This document shows, piece after piece, positions 34,698 through 43,167 of a DNA stretch of 64,000 bases; the first letter of the stretch is position 1; every line of letters begins with the position of its first letter. Source of the stretch: Marinomonas ostreistagni (GTDB taxonomy: Bacteria; Pseudomonadota; Gammaproteobacteria; Pseudomonadales; Marinomonadaceae); contig NZ_JAEMUH010000006.1 in NCBI RefSeq assembly GCF_016461785.1, forward strand, positions 124,001 through 188,000, given 5' to 3'. The notes beneath the pieces are model-generated. The model was not told the DNA's origin. It saw only the letters and a list, made by a program, of their open reading frames with translations, and searched no databases. The translations under genes and the position numbers were made by a program.

Positions 34698-35477
34698 CTA
34701 CATCTGCTTAAACAAATGCATATTACTTCGACTAACGGGTAACGCTTTCTGTATTCCTTTTAACGAGACAGTTAAATTACCACTGTCATCTTTATTGACG
34801 CATTGGATATGACTCACCTGAACCAAAGCAGAACGATGAATCCGCCAAAATTCATTGCTGTTGAGTTCATCCATGAGTTGCTTAATGGATTTCTTAATAA
34901 GGTACTCCCCCTCCTCTGTGACAACCGTCGTATATTTGTCCTCTGCGATAAAACAACTAATCTTACTGACTTGAATGACATGAATAGTGTCCCCGCGCGA
35001 AGCATTCACCCATTGGAGAGACGAATTTAAAGTGTGCGGCAGCAATTGATGTAACTGTTGTGCGTCCAACTCATATTTAACCGTTGTTTGCGATCGCCTC
35101 TGAAGACGTTGGATACACTCATAAAGACGCTTTTCAGTGACCGGCTTAAGCAGATAATCTAGTGCTTCCTGCTCAAATGCCGCTATAGCGTGTTCGTCAT
35201 AGGCAGTCACAAACACTAAGTTACCTTGAAACCCTGATTCACGGAGCTTTTTTGCTGTTTCTATACCACTCAGCCCAGGCATTTTTATATCCATAAAAAC
35301 CGTATGAATATCTATTTCACTAGCAATGTTAATCGCTTCAACACCAGAGCCAACGGCTATAATGTGATCAACATCTTGCCACAAATCCTGTAGCATTTTT
35401 TGCAAATGAAATCGTAATAATGGTTCATCATCAACGACCATCACCTGAATCTGTTCTTCTGGTCTAATGTTTGCCAT
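34698..35477 (-). CDS. LytTR-family response regulator
   Basis: About 259 residues from the ATG at 35477 (AGGA seven bases upstream). The N-terminal receiver domain has the acidic pocket VVDDEP and the phospho-acceptor aspartate in HTVFMDIKMPG. The C-terminal LytTR DNA-binding domain (about 150-255) contains KYTTVVTEEGEYLIKKSIKQL and FWRIHRSALV. It overlaps the kinase gene by 14 bases, so the two form a coupled two-component system. Confidence 0.93.
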   Translation of the reverse strand: MANIRPEEQIQVMVVDDEPLLRFHLQKMLQDLWQDVDHIIAVGSGVEAINIASEIDIHTVFMDIKMPGLSGIETAKKLRESGFQGNLVFVTAYDEHAIAAFEQEALDYLLKPVTEKRLYECIQRLQRRSQTTVKYELDAQQLHQLLPHTLNSSLQWVNASRGDTIHVIQVSKISCFIAEDKYTTVVTEEGEYLIKKSIKQLMDELNSNEFWRIHRSALVQVSHIQCVNKDDSGNLTVSLKGIQKALPVSRSNMHLFKQM

Positions 35478-36573
35478 GATCAAATCCTAATAGAGTATGA
35501 GGCGGCATACTTATTGGCCAACTTAGTATTACCTGACAACCTGACACTTGCTTCTGTTCATTATAAATGTTGTCTATCTCGAAACTTGCGTGCTCTGCAT
35601 AGATTAAGCGCAAGCGCTGCCGAATATTTTTTAAAGCAATCCCATGTTTCTTTTCAGATGTATCTGAAGTTTGCCAATTTGGTGCCAAGCCCATACCAGA
35701 ATCTAAAATAGACACATGGCAACGATCATCTTTTATCTTGACCGTGATGGAAATAACACCACCTTTTAGACTTGGTTCTATTCCATGAATAATCGCGTTT
35801 TCAACCAATGGCTGTAACAAGAAAGGAGGACACTCTATATGATCAATCTTGTCTGTAACTTTGATTTCATAGCTTAATCGATCCCCCATTCTTACCGTTT
35901 GAATCGACAAATAGGCCGACACCAAATCCAGTTCTTCAGTGAGTTTAATACGAGGTTGCTTTATCTTACTCATGGAAACACGAAGTAAGCTTGTTAAATC
36001 ATCAAGCATCCGCTTAGCGTCTCCCGGCCTAATATCAATCAGGACTTGAATATTCGCTAACGTATTAAACAAAAAATGCGGCTCTATTTGAGATTGCAGC
36101 ATTTGATAATTGGATTCCGCAAGTTGTTTTTCTTGCATCAGTGTTTTCAGCTTTTGCTCTTGAAGCTCCCTCTCCTTTCGACTGAGCCTATGAGCGTTAT
36201 AAAATATGTAAGTGACCAACATACTAAACAACACTTTTAATACAAGGTCGGACCAAGATGCATTCAGAACGGCATCAACCGAATCGTAGACTTGGTAAAG
36301 CAAATACCCCATTCCAATAACAACGCCACCAAAGTATCCAAGTACGGTTGCCCATAAAACGGAGAGCCGATTTTTGAGATAATAAATACTCAGTCGAATA
36401 CAGGATAAACAAGCTGCGCCAAACACGAGCGAGATCTGTAGGGTCATCCAGAATTCCCCCGCCTCAGTGATCCAAATCACGACAGCAATCAGACCGCAAT
36501 AAATCAGTACAGTTAGCGTGTCCTTAAATAATTCATGACTTTTCCAAAACGCTTGAACTGGCCGCTTATACAT
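35464..36573 (-). CDS. LytS/YpdA-type sensor histidine kinase
   Basis: 369 residues. Four or five N-terminal membrane helices (about 20-150) lead into a coiled coil (RKERELQEQKLKTLMQEKQL) and then the His_kinase domain with phospho-acceptor motif SQIEPHFLFNTLANIQ. The ATPase domain shows the N-box LLQPLVENAIIHGIEP and G-box DSGMGLAPN. AAGGA precedes the ATG. It overlaps the upstream membrane protein gene by 8 bases and the response regulator by 14. Its signal may come from the membrane or outer-membrane proteins of the same operon. Confidence 0.92.
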   Translation of the reverse strand: MYKRPVQAFWKSHELFKDTLTVLIYCGLIAVVIWITEAGEFWMTLQISLVFGAACLSCIRLSIYYLKNRLSVLWATVLGYFGGVVIGMGYLLYQVYDSVDAVLNASWSDLVLKVLFSMLVTYIFYNAHRLSRKERELQEQKLKTLMQEKQLAESNYQMLQSQIEPHFLFNTLANIQVLIDIRPGDAKRMLDDLTSLLRVSMSKIKQPRIKLTEELDLVSAYLSIQTVRMGDRLSYEIKVTDKIDHIECPPFLLQPLVENAIIHGIEPSLKGGVISITVKIKDDRCHVSILDSGMGLAPNWQTSDTSEKKHGIALKNIRQRLRLIYAEHASFEIDNIYNEQKQVSGCQVILSWPISMPPHTLLGFDHGKH

Positions 36574-37243
36574 TTACTTTTTCCTTTTGGTAGAGTTCAA
36601 ACTGATATCTACCCATCACTAAAAACCACGCCATACTCCCAAAGCCAAAAATGCCACCTAATTCAGTTAGCATCGGGATAGCGGTTAACAACCCCACCCC
36701 TCCAAATACTAACGCAACCGCTTTTAACCAACGGTCTATCGCGTGAATTGATCGTAAACTGAGCCCTAGTCCAACAAGCCAAATGCTTCCCACTAATTCA
36801 TTACCACCGCCAATGCTATCTATCAACAATTGCATGGTATACCAGAGTGAAATAGCAACGTCTCGTTGCTCGTCCATTAGCTCTAAAATCACATGAGTAC
36901 TAACGTTGGCCAACATACCTGTAACAATGGTCAATGCTGCCCAAAAGTAGCCGAAAATCATGGCAATGGATGCGACTACTCCCTTATAAAGATAAGGTTT
37001 AATTCCCACCTGAAAAGCAACTAAGGCAACACCAAAAACAATGTAAATCACAAAATACCAGGTATGAAGTAACGTTGAATTTGCCGACATTAACTTCAAC
37101 TGCGGCGATACTGCGTGAGCTAAATTTCCATAAGATGCAAAAAAAGCGACGTAGACGGCTATACCAAACAAAAAGCTTAATCCTGCTATCACACTTGCGG
37201 CTGCTACCAACAAGTGTGACTGATACCGTTTTTGACTCTCCAT
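36566..37243 (-). CDS. Six-helix membrane protein, unknown
   Basis: About 225 residues from the ATG at 37243, eight bases after the preceding stop; an upstream in-frame TTG at 37255 is possible. About six membrane segments, with conserved-looking LVGSIWLVGLGLSLRS and ELGGIFGFGSMAWFL near the end. It somewhat resembles DUF4386-type proteins, but I am not sure. It sits between the outer-membrane protein and the kinase in a tightly coupled operon, which suggests a signalling or transport partner. Confidence 0.7.
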   Translation of the reverse strand: MESQKRYQSHLLVAAASVIAGLSFLFGIAVYVAFFASYGNLAHAVSPQLKLMSANSTLLHTWYFVIYIVFGVALVAFQVGIKPYLYKGVVASIAMIFGYFWAALTIVTGMLANVSTHVILELMDEQRDVAISLWYTMQLLIDSIGGGNELVGSIWLVGLGLSLRSIHAIDRWLKAVALVFGGVGLLTAIPMLTELGGIFGFGSMAWFLVMGRYQFELYQKEKVNV

Positions 37244-37251
37244 AAGCTTGC

Positions 37252-38007
37252 TCAAAAACGGTAGAACATAGACAGTGCACCACTCCAGTAGCCCGATTCC
37301 TCAACTATAGGGCTATCACTGATACCACGCCCTAAATAATCGTAAGCGATTCGTGTCGCCACATGCCATTCAGCTGAAAGAGGATAAACATGCGTTACTG
37401 AAGTATTTGCGTTTGTTGCTGCTTTCCCTTGGTATGCACTAAAGCGACTGCTTTCTTCGGCAGCTCTTACACCGTAATAGTAGTCAACCAGTTCTTCTGA
37501 TTGATGATGAATGGCAAACGCTGGGATAAAGGTACCAACGTCAGTTTCAAGCTTTTTAGAAAGCATGAGTTTCGCTTCATATCCTTCATGGGTCTCTGAA
37601 ACGTCTGAAGAAAGCGCCGTCGTGATATCAATAAAAGGTGTAAAATGCGTCCACTGAATCGCAAGCTCCGTAGCGTCTTTACGCTTCTCAAAATGCTTTA
37701 ACAGATCATTATCATCCCGATCAACAACCGACTCACGCATGAGAAGTACAGCACTTAACTGACCTATTTCACCTACTTTTGAAGATATACCGATACCTTC
37801 TGGCCCAGCGATAAACATACCGTATTCAAGATTCACATAAGGACGAATCTCAGCTTTGTCTTCTTCTCCAAAGACATGACTCTGAGCGCCTAAAACTGAA
37901 AGCCCTAAATCGGCATTCCATTCCGTAGCTTGAGTAGCATAGCTCGTACCCACTAAGGAAAATAAGGCACTGTACTTCAGCACTGTTGATAATGTTGCAT
38001 TCTTCAT
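37252..38007 (-). CDS. MipA/OmpV-family outer-membrane protein
   Basis: 251 residues with an N-terminal signal peptide (about 1-25, cleavage near YATQA-T). Alternating beta-strand pattern and a C-terminal aromatic residue (SMFYRF) indicate an outer-membrane beta barrel. The stretch RPYVNLEYGMFIAGPEGIGI is typical of MipA/OmpV proteins, which in other bacteria scaffold murein enzymes or act as small porins. It is the first gene of the four-gene LytS/LytTR operon, an unusual partner for such a system. Confidence 0.78.
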   Translation of the reverse strand: MKNATLSTVLKYSALFSLVGTSYATQATEWNADLGLSVLGAQSHVFGEEDKAEIRPYVNLEYGMFIAGPEGIGISSKVGEIGQLSAVLLMRESVVDRDDNDLLKHFEKRKDATELAIQWTHFTPFIDITTALSSDVSETHEGYEAKLMLSKKLETDVGTFIPAFAIHHQSEELVDYYYGVRAAEESSRFSAYQGKAATNANTSVTHVYPLSAEWHVATRIAYDYLGRGISDSPIVEESGYWSGALSMFYRF

Positions 38008-38168
38008 GTTGTTTCACTCAGTCTGTTTTATATATTTAAAAGGGAATGTGTGTAGAACACAGGGAGAAAGATCCCATAAAACAGATGAGTGAAAATGATT
38101 AAGCGATAAGAAGTGCTATAAATGGATAAACGGAGGCATACACAGATAAACCGTTAAACTGTTTGCAA

Positions 38169-38504
38169 TTACGCTTTCTTCACAAATTTAGCAGTAACAA
38201 ACATATCTCCCGCACCATCAACCCTACAATCAAGCTGATGATCTTTCCCTTCTTTGATGCGCTTGATCACCGCTTTCGTACCAATTTTCAACACCATTGA
38301 GCTACCTTTAACTTTCAAGTCTTTAGCAAGGGTGACTTTATCTCCTTCGGCCAACAAAGTACCGTTCGCATCTTTAATAGATAGCTCACTGTCCTCTTCA
38401 ACTTCATTGGGATTCCATTCATAAGCACATTCTGGACACACAAGATTTAGCTGATCTTGATAAACATATTCAGACTGGCATTTTGGGCAAGGTGCTAAAG
38501 ACAT
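38169..38504 (-). CDS. yjdM: Zinc-ribbon protein YjdM (PhnA family)
   Basis: 111 residues. The N-terminal zinc ribbon has two Cys pairs (PCPKC and VCPEC); the C-terminal SH3-like domain contains [24 protein letters not shown]. Although called PhnA in older annotation, E. coli YjdM is not needed for phosphonate use. It is cytoplasmic, of unknown role, and monocistronic. Confidence 0.9.
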   Translation of the reverse strand: MSLAPCPKCQSEYVYQDQLNLVCPECAYEWNPNEVEEDSELSIKDANGTLLAEGDKVTLAKDLKVKGSSMVLKIGTKAVIKRIKEGKDHQLDCRVDGAGDMFVTAKFVKKA

Positions 38505-38573
38505 CTCGAGACTTCTCTTAAGTTAAAACGATGCATGATTTTACCTACTCAACGTGTATTGATCGAGGTCATG

Positions 38574-39326
38574 TCATGAGTAAATGAGACGAACCCCCAA
38601 AGACGTGATCTTGCTTTGCAAGTAAGCTGGCGGCTGACGGTCTGTAATCAGACAATCAATGTCTTTTAGGCGTGTCCAAACACAGCGTGACGCACGGTCA
38701 AATTTCGTACTATCGACCATTAACACTCGGTAGTGGCAATTATCAACCAAGGCTTCTAAAGAGCTAATATCATCATCTGTGAAGTCAAACAACACGCCAT
38801 GCTTATCAATAGCGGATACGGAAAACACGCCCACATCTGCTCGATATTTCTGAAAGAAACGCACTGCATCTGCACCGACAATATCCTGATCGCGTTTGCG
38901 AACTTTGCCGCCTGCTACGGTTAGCTCGCCCTTTGGATGCTCGCTAATAATACGCGCCGCATGAAGATTCGTGGTCATGACATGCAAATCTTCTTTTTCG
39001 TTTAGACATTTCGCTAACTCAGCAACTGTTGAACCAGATCCCAAAAACACCGACTGATAATCCGAAATCTGCTGTAAGCAGAGTTCGGCCATACGTCGTT
39101 TACCTTCTGCGTTGTAAATCTGACGCTGATTAAAGCTAATGTTTTCACGGTTCGGAAACGGAACCACTTCCCCATGATTTCTTAATAACAGTCCCTTCTC
39201 CGATAATAAACGCACATCACTGCGAATAGTTTGTACCGAAACGCCAAAAGCATCCGCAACCGCTTGTAATGGCTGACGACCATTTACATTGATCCATTGA
39301 ATAATATCCAGTTGCCGCTGATTCAT
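38574..39326 (-). CDS. DeoR-family transcriptional regulator
   Basis: 250 residues. The N-terminal helix-turn-helix is ADAFGVSVQTIRSDVRLLSEKG, and the C-terminal phosphosugar-binding domain contains VFLGSGSTVAELAKCL and GGKVRKRDQDIVGADAVRFF. DeoR regulators usually respond to phosphorylated sugars. It is divergent from the AfuA/PhnS-like ABC and phosphatase operon, with two tandem operator-like repeats between them, so it very likely represses that operon. Confidence 0.92.
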   Translation of the reverse strand: MNQRQLDIIQWINVNGRQPLQAVADAFGVSVQTIRSDVRLLSEKGLLLRNHGEVVPFPNRENISFNQRQIYNAEGKRRMAELCLQQISDYQSVFLGSGSTVAELAKCLNEKEDLHVMTTNLHAARIISEHPKGELTVAGGKVRKRDQDIVGADAVRFFQKYRADVGVFSVSAIDKHGVLFDFTDDDISSLEALVDNCHYRVLMVDSTKFDRASRCVWTRLKDIDCLITDRQPPAYLQSKITSLGVRLIYS

Positions 39327-39351
39327 AATCCTCCCCTAAAGCGTAAAACTT

Positions 39352-39384
39352 CAAACGAAAGCAAATAACATCCAAACGAAAGCA
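39352..39384. promoter_or_regulatory. Tandem DeoR-type operator
   Basis: CAAACGAAAGCA occurs twice (39352-39363 and 39373-39384), exactly 21 bp apart, which places both on the same face of the helix. They lie 26 bp from the DeoR start and 70-100 bp before the ABC operon. The CGAAAG core is typical of DeoR-family sites. A separate direct repeat TTCAGTAACTT (39385 and 39421) follows. Confidence 0.65.
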
Positions 39385-39454
39385 TTCAGTAACTTTAGTG
39401 TCAAAGTGTGGCGTTAGTGTTTCAGTAACTTCTAACCACTTAGGAACTTTTGCA

Positions 39455-40429
39455 ATGAAGATGTTAAAAACGCTCGTCGCAACCAGTATTTTGGCTTCAG
39501 TATCTTCCCTATCTTTCGCTGAGACACTGACGCTGTACACCAGCCAGCCAAACAAAGATGCTCAAATGACCGTGGATGCGTTTGAAAAAGCCAACCCAGG
39601 CATCGATGTGGAATGGGTACGTGACGGCACCACTAAGCTTATGACTAAACTTCGTGCTGAGCTAAGCAGCGGTGTAGTGAACCCAGATGTGCTTTTGATC
39701 GCTGATAGCGTGACCATGGAGTCCATGGCAAAAGATGGCTACTTAGCACCCTACCTAAGTCCTAATCGTTCGAACTACGATGCGTCTCTTTACCACAACG
39801 AAGGCTACTACTACGGCACTAAATTGATCACAACGGGCATCGTTCGCCACCAACGTGCGCCAGAAAAACCAACAGATTGGTCTGACTTCGCAAAGCCTGA
39901 ATACAAAAACCAAATTGCGATGCCAAGCCCACTTTACTCTGGTGCAGCGCTGATCCATTTGGCAACGCTTACAGATGAAGCAAGCCTTGGCTGGTCTTAC
40001 TACGAAGCGCTACATAACAATCAGGTGATGGCGCAAGGTGGCAACGGTAGCGTATTAAAAGCCGTGTCTTCAGGTACCAAACCATACGGTGTCATCGTCG
40101 ATTTTCTTGCGATTCGTGAAGCACAAAAAGGCTCACCACTTGAATTCGTATTTCCGAAAACAGGTGTCAGCATGGTGACAGAGCCAGTGGCCATTATGAA
40201 AGGTTCAAAAAACCAAGCAGCAGCACAAAAGTTCGTAGATTTTGTTTTATCAAAACAAGGTCAACAGCTCGTACTTGACCAAGGCTATTTGCCAGCACGC
40301 TCTGACATGCCTGTTCCAGAAGGCTTCCCTGCACGTGAAGAGATCAAGCTAATGGCCTTCGACGCTGCAAAAACATTGGAAAACAATGAAGCCAACAAAC
40401 AGCGCTTTAGCGATATTTTTGAAGGCTAA
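39455..40429 (+). CDS. ABC importer binding protein, AfuA/FbpA/PhnS-like
   Basis: About 324 residues from the ATG at 39455, with AGGA about ten bases upstream. Signal peptide to about residue 22 (SSLSFA-E). The mature start ETLTLYTSQPNKDAQMTVDAFEKANPGI is characteristic of the ferric-ion/2-aminoethylphosphonate/sugar-phosphate binding-protein group. AfuA of this group binds hexose phosphates rather than iron. The two phosphatase genes downstream favour a phosphorylated ligand here. The exact ligand is unknown. Confidence 0.88.
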   Translation: MKMLKTLVATSILASVSSLSFAETLTLYTSQPNKDAQMTVDAFEKANPGIDVEWVRDGTTKLMTKLRAELSSGVVNPDVLLIADSVTMESMAKDGYLAPYLSPNRSNYDASLYHNEGYYYGTKLITTGIVRHQRAPEKPTDWSDFAKPEYKNQIAMPSPLYSGAALIHLATLTDEASLGWSYYEALHNNQVMAQGGNGSVLKAVSSGTKPYGVIVDFLAIREAQKGSPLEFVFPKTGVSMVTEPVAIMKGSKNQAAAQKFVDFVLSKQGQQLVLDQGYLPARSDMPVPEGFPAREEIKLMAFDAAKTLENNEANKQRFSDIFEG

Positions 40430-40435
40430 TCCACG

Positions 40436-42139
40436 ATGTATCTACGCAACACCGATAGCCAGCTACGCTGGCTATCCTTTTCGATTTTTCTATTGATTGC
40501 TTTGCTGAGCTTATTGCCCAGCGCCAGACTCATCATGGAAGCCTTAAAGGGGGTGCAGTTTGATATGCAGTCGCCCTTAAGTGGAATCATGCGCAGCAGT
40601 CAAACATGGACGGCTTTTCGAAACAGCTTTTATACCTCAGGCCTTGGCACACTGATCGCCGTGGTATTGGGTGCAGGCTTCGCCTTTATTGTCACCCTAA
40701 CCAATATCCGCGCCCGCGCGATTTGGGTATTTCTGTTTATGTTGCCGATGATGATTCCACCGCAAGTCACAGCCCTAAGCTGGCTTCAGCTGTTCGGACC
40801 AGCTAGTCCCATATTGAATACCTTTGGCATTGCTCCTGCGCTTGGCAGCCCAAATCCAATGTACTCTGCAGAAGGTATTGCTCTGCTATTGGGCATTCAG
40901 AATGCACCTCTGGTATTCCTTGCTTTGCGCACTCAGCTGCTTTGCTTACCTCAAGATTTGATTGAGGCAGCTAAAGTTGCTCGCGCCTCACAAGAAGCCA
41001 TTTGGATCGATATTATTTTGCCCCTAACACGTGGCGCGTTAATCGCCGGTGCCGCACTGGCATTTGTCTCATCATTAGGCAATTTTGGTATCCCTGCCAT
41101 GCTGGGCATCCCCGTGAATTACTTGGTTCTGCCGACGCTGATTTATCAAAAGATGGCCGGCTTTGGCCAAGGTATGCTGAGCGAAGTAGCTGGTTTATCC
41201 ATGCTGATCTCGTTTCTTGTTCTAGGCGGGATGATTATGCAGCAATGGCTACAACAGCGCAGCGAATACGCATTAGTGGGACACAGCTCAAGCCATATGT
41301 CATTTCGTTTAGGTAAATGGCGCCTACCCACTGAAACCGCTCTTGGCTTGATACTGCTGATGATTTTAGTGGTGCCATGCATTGCGCTTGTCGTCAGTTC
41401 ATTTGTGCCAGCTTTAGGCATGCCATTGAACAGTCAAACGTTTACTGTCTCTGCTTACATTGAAATGCTCGCGAACCAAGGTGTCACAACCAGAGCGTTT
41501 AGCAATAGCTTATTGCTCGCTGGAGCAGCTTCCGTTGTCTTGATGTGCTTGTGTTTACCACTTAGCTACATCTTGTTAAAGCTGCCACTTAAGGTGCGAA
41601 TATTAGTCACCAGTTTGATCGAAGTGCCTTATGCGATTCCAGGGATTGTATTGGCCATTGCTTTCATTTTGCTGTTTGCACGCCCTCTGCCTATTCTCGG
41701 TGTGAGCATCTACGGTTCCATGAGCATTATCTTCCTTGCCTATTTATCATGCTTTTTGAGTGTCTGCTTAAAACCAATTTATAGCGCTATGTCCCAAATG
41801 GACAAGGCTTTAGAAGAAGCGGCACAGCTAGCCGGCGCCAATGCAATACAACGTTTGGTGCATATCATTCTGCCACTGACAGCCCCCGCCTTCTTCGCGG
41901 GTGCCATCCTAGTGTTTCTTATCTCAGTCAATGAACTAACAGTATCGGCTCTGCTTTGGAGTGCCGGCAATGAAACCCTAGGTGTATTGATCTTTAACTT
42001 GGACGAAAGCGGTGACACCGTTCTAGCGTCTGCAATTTCCGTATTAGTTGTTTTACTTGTGGCAGCGCTGATGGCCTGTCTGAGCTTACTCGCGCCACGC
42101 TTACCAAAAGGTGTAATCCCATGGCACGACTCAGTTTAA
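40436..42139 (+). CDS. Two-domain ABC permease (AfuB/FbpB-like)
   Basis: 567 residues with two fused permease halves and about 12 membrane segments. Both coupling loops are visible: LIEAAKVARASQEAIWIDIILP in the first half and LEEAAQLAGANAIQRLVHIILP in the second. Such fusions serve iron, phosphonate and sugar-phosphate importers. It starts 6 bp after the binding-protein gene and overlaps the ATPase gene by 19 bases. Confidence 0.92.
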   Translation: MYLRNTDSQLRWLSFSIFLLIALLSLLPSARLIMEALKGVQFDMQSPLSGIMRSSQTWTAFRNSFYTSGLGTLIAVVLGAGFAFIVTLTNIRARAIWVFLFMLPMMIPPQVTALSWLQLFGPASPILNTFGIAPALGSPNPMYSAEGIALLLGIQNAPLVFLALRTQLLCLPQDLIEAAKVARASQEAIWIDIILPLTRGALIAGAALAFVSSLGNFGIPAMLGIPVNYLVLPTLIYQKMAGFGQGMLSEVAGLSMLISFLVLGGMIMQQWLQQRSEYALVGHSSSHMSFRLGKWRLPTETALGLILLMILVVPCIALVVSSFVPALGMPLNSQTFTVSAYIEMLANQGVTTRAFSNSLLLAGAASVVLMCLCLPLSYILLKLPLKVRILVTSLIEVPYAIPGIVLAIAFILLFARPLPILGVSIYGSMSIIFLAYLSCFLSVCLKPIYSAMSQMDKALEEAAQLAGANAIQRLVHIILPLTAPAFFAGAILVFLISVNELTVSALLWSAGNETLGVLIFNLDESGDTVLASAISVLVVLLVAALMACLSLLAPRLPKGVIPWHDSV

Positions 42140-43167
42140 ACGCAGTCAGCAAGTCTTTCGGCGATAAAACAGTCGTCGATAACCTTTCATTAACTATTGA
42201 ACCTGGGCAGTTCGTCGCACTGCTTGGCCCAAGTGGTTGTGGCAAATCTACTATATTGCGCATGTTGGCAGGCTTTGAAACCGTCTCAGCTGGCGATATT
42301 CAGCATGGAGACCAGTGCCTTTCGAGCGCAAAGTTTCACTTACCTACGGAAGAGCGCAACTTTGGTATGGTGTTTCAATCCTATGCCCTATGGCCGCATA
42401 TGACGGTTATGGAAAACGTAGGCTATCCGTTGAAAATCCAGAAAGTTGACCGTCAAAACTATCAACGACGCGTACAAGACGCCTTGGATATTGTGCAGCT
42501 TAACGATTTCAAAGACCGTTTACCTAGTCAACTAAGCGGTGGTCAGCGTCAACGTGTAGCGCTCGCTCGTAGCCTTGTGACAGAGCCGGATGTAATTCTG
42601 TTTGATGAACCTCTCGCGAATCTTGATCGTCATTTACGCGAAAGCATGGAAATCACTTTCCGTGAATTTCACCGCCGTACCGGCGCCACCATGGTTTATG
42701 TGACTCACGATCAAGCGGAAGCGATGGCTTTGGCGGATCAAATTGCCGTATTAAAAGACGGTCAATTGATGCAATGGAGTACCCCTGAAGACCTATACGC
42801 TCAGCCAAATAATGAATGGGTGGCGAACTTCATCGGCCAAGGCTCGATCCTGCGTTGCCAATCGGTTCTAGGTAACCAACTGCTGACTTCTGCTGATGTT
42901 ATCGGGCTATTGTACGATCAAACAGGACATCATGGCCGAATGTTGGTTCGCCCTCAACATGTTGATTTGTCGGCTACCTCCAACATGCTACAAGGCACGG
43001 TTCGCGAATGTATTTTCCGTGGAGAACGTTACGATATCTTCTTGGAACTTGAAAATGGTGACACGCTGCACGCATACCACACAGAGCCTTTAACGATTGG
43101 CTCAGCACGTCAGTTATCGATTCAACAAGCCTGGACCTTAGAGCCTTCCCATGACCACGACCATTAA
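42121..43167 (+). CDS. ABC importer ATPase (PotA/FbpC-like)
   Basis: 348 residues. Walker A is GPSGCGKST, the signature LSGGQRQR, and Walker B ILFDEPLANLD, with switch histidine in YVTHDQAEAMALAD. The C-terminal TOBE-like region covers about 270-345 (RPQHVDLSATSNMLQGTV). All nucleotide-binding motifs are intact. It overlaps the permease gene by 19 bases and the next gene by 17, so the operon is translationally coupled. Confidence 0.93.
   Translation: MARLSLNAVSKSFGDKTVVDNLSLTIEPGQFVALLGPSGCGKSTILRMLAGFETVSAGDIQHGDQCLSSAKFHLPTEERNFGMVFQSYALWPHMTVMENVGYPLKIQKVDRQNYQRRVQDALDIVQLNDFKDRLPSQLSGGQRQRVALARSLVTEPDVILFDEPLANLDRHLRESMEITFREFHRRTGATMVYVTHDQAEAMALADQIAVLKDGQLMQWSTPEDLYAQPNNEWVANFIGQGSILRCQSVLGNQLLTSADVIGLLYDQTGHHGRMLVRPQHVDLSATSNMLQGTVRECIFRGERYDIFLELENGDTLHAYHTEPLTIGSARQLSIQQAWTLEPSHDHDH

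Noticed and set aside
39385-39431. Direct repeat TTCAGTAACTT (39385 and 39421) as a second operator
   Set aside because: It has only two short copies without symmetry, and the phased CAAACGAAAGCA pair nearby is a better operator. It is kept only as a note.
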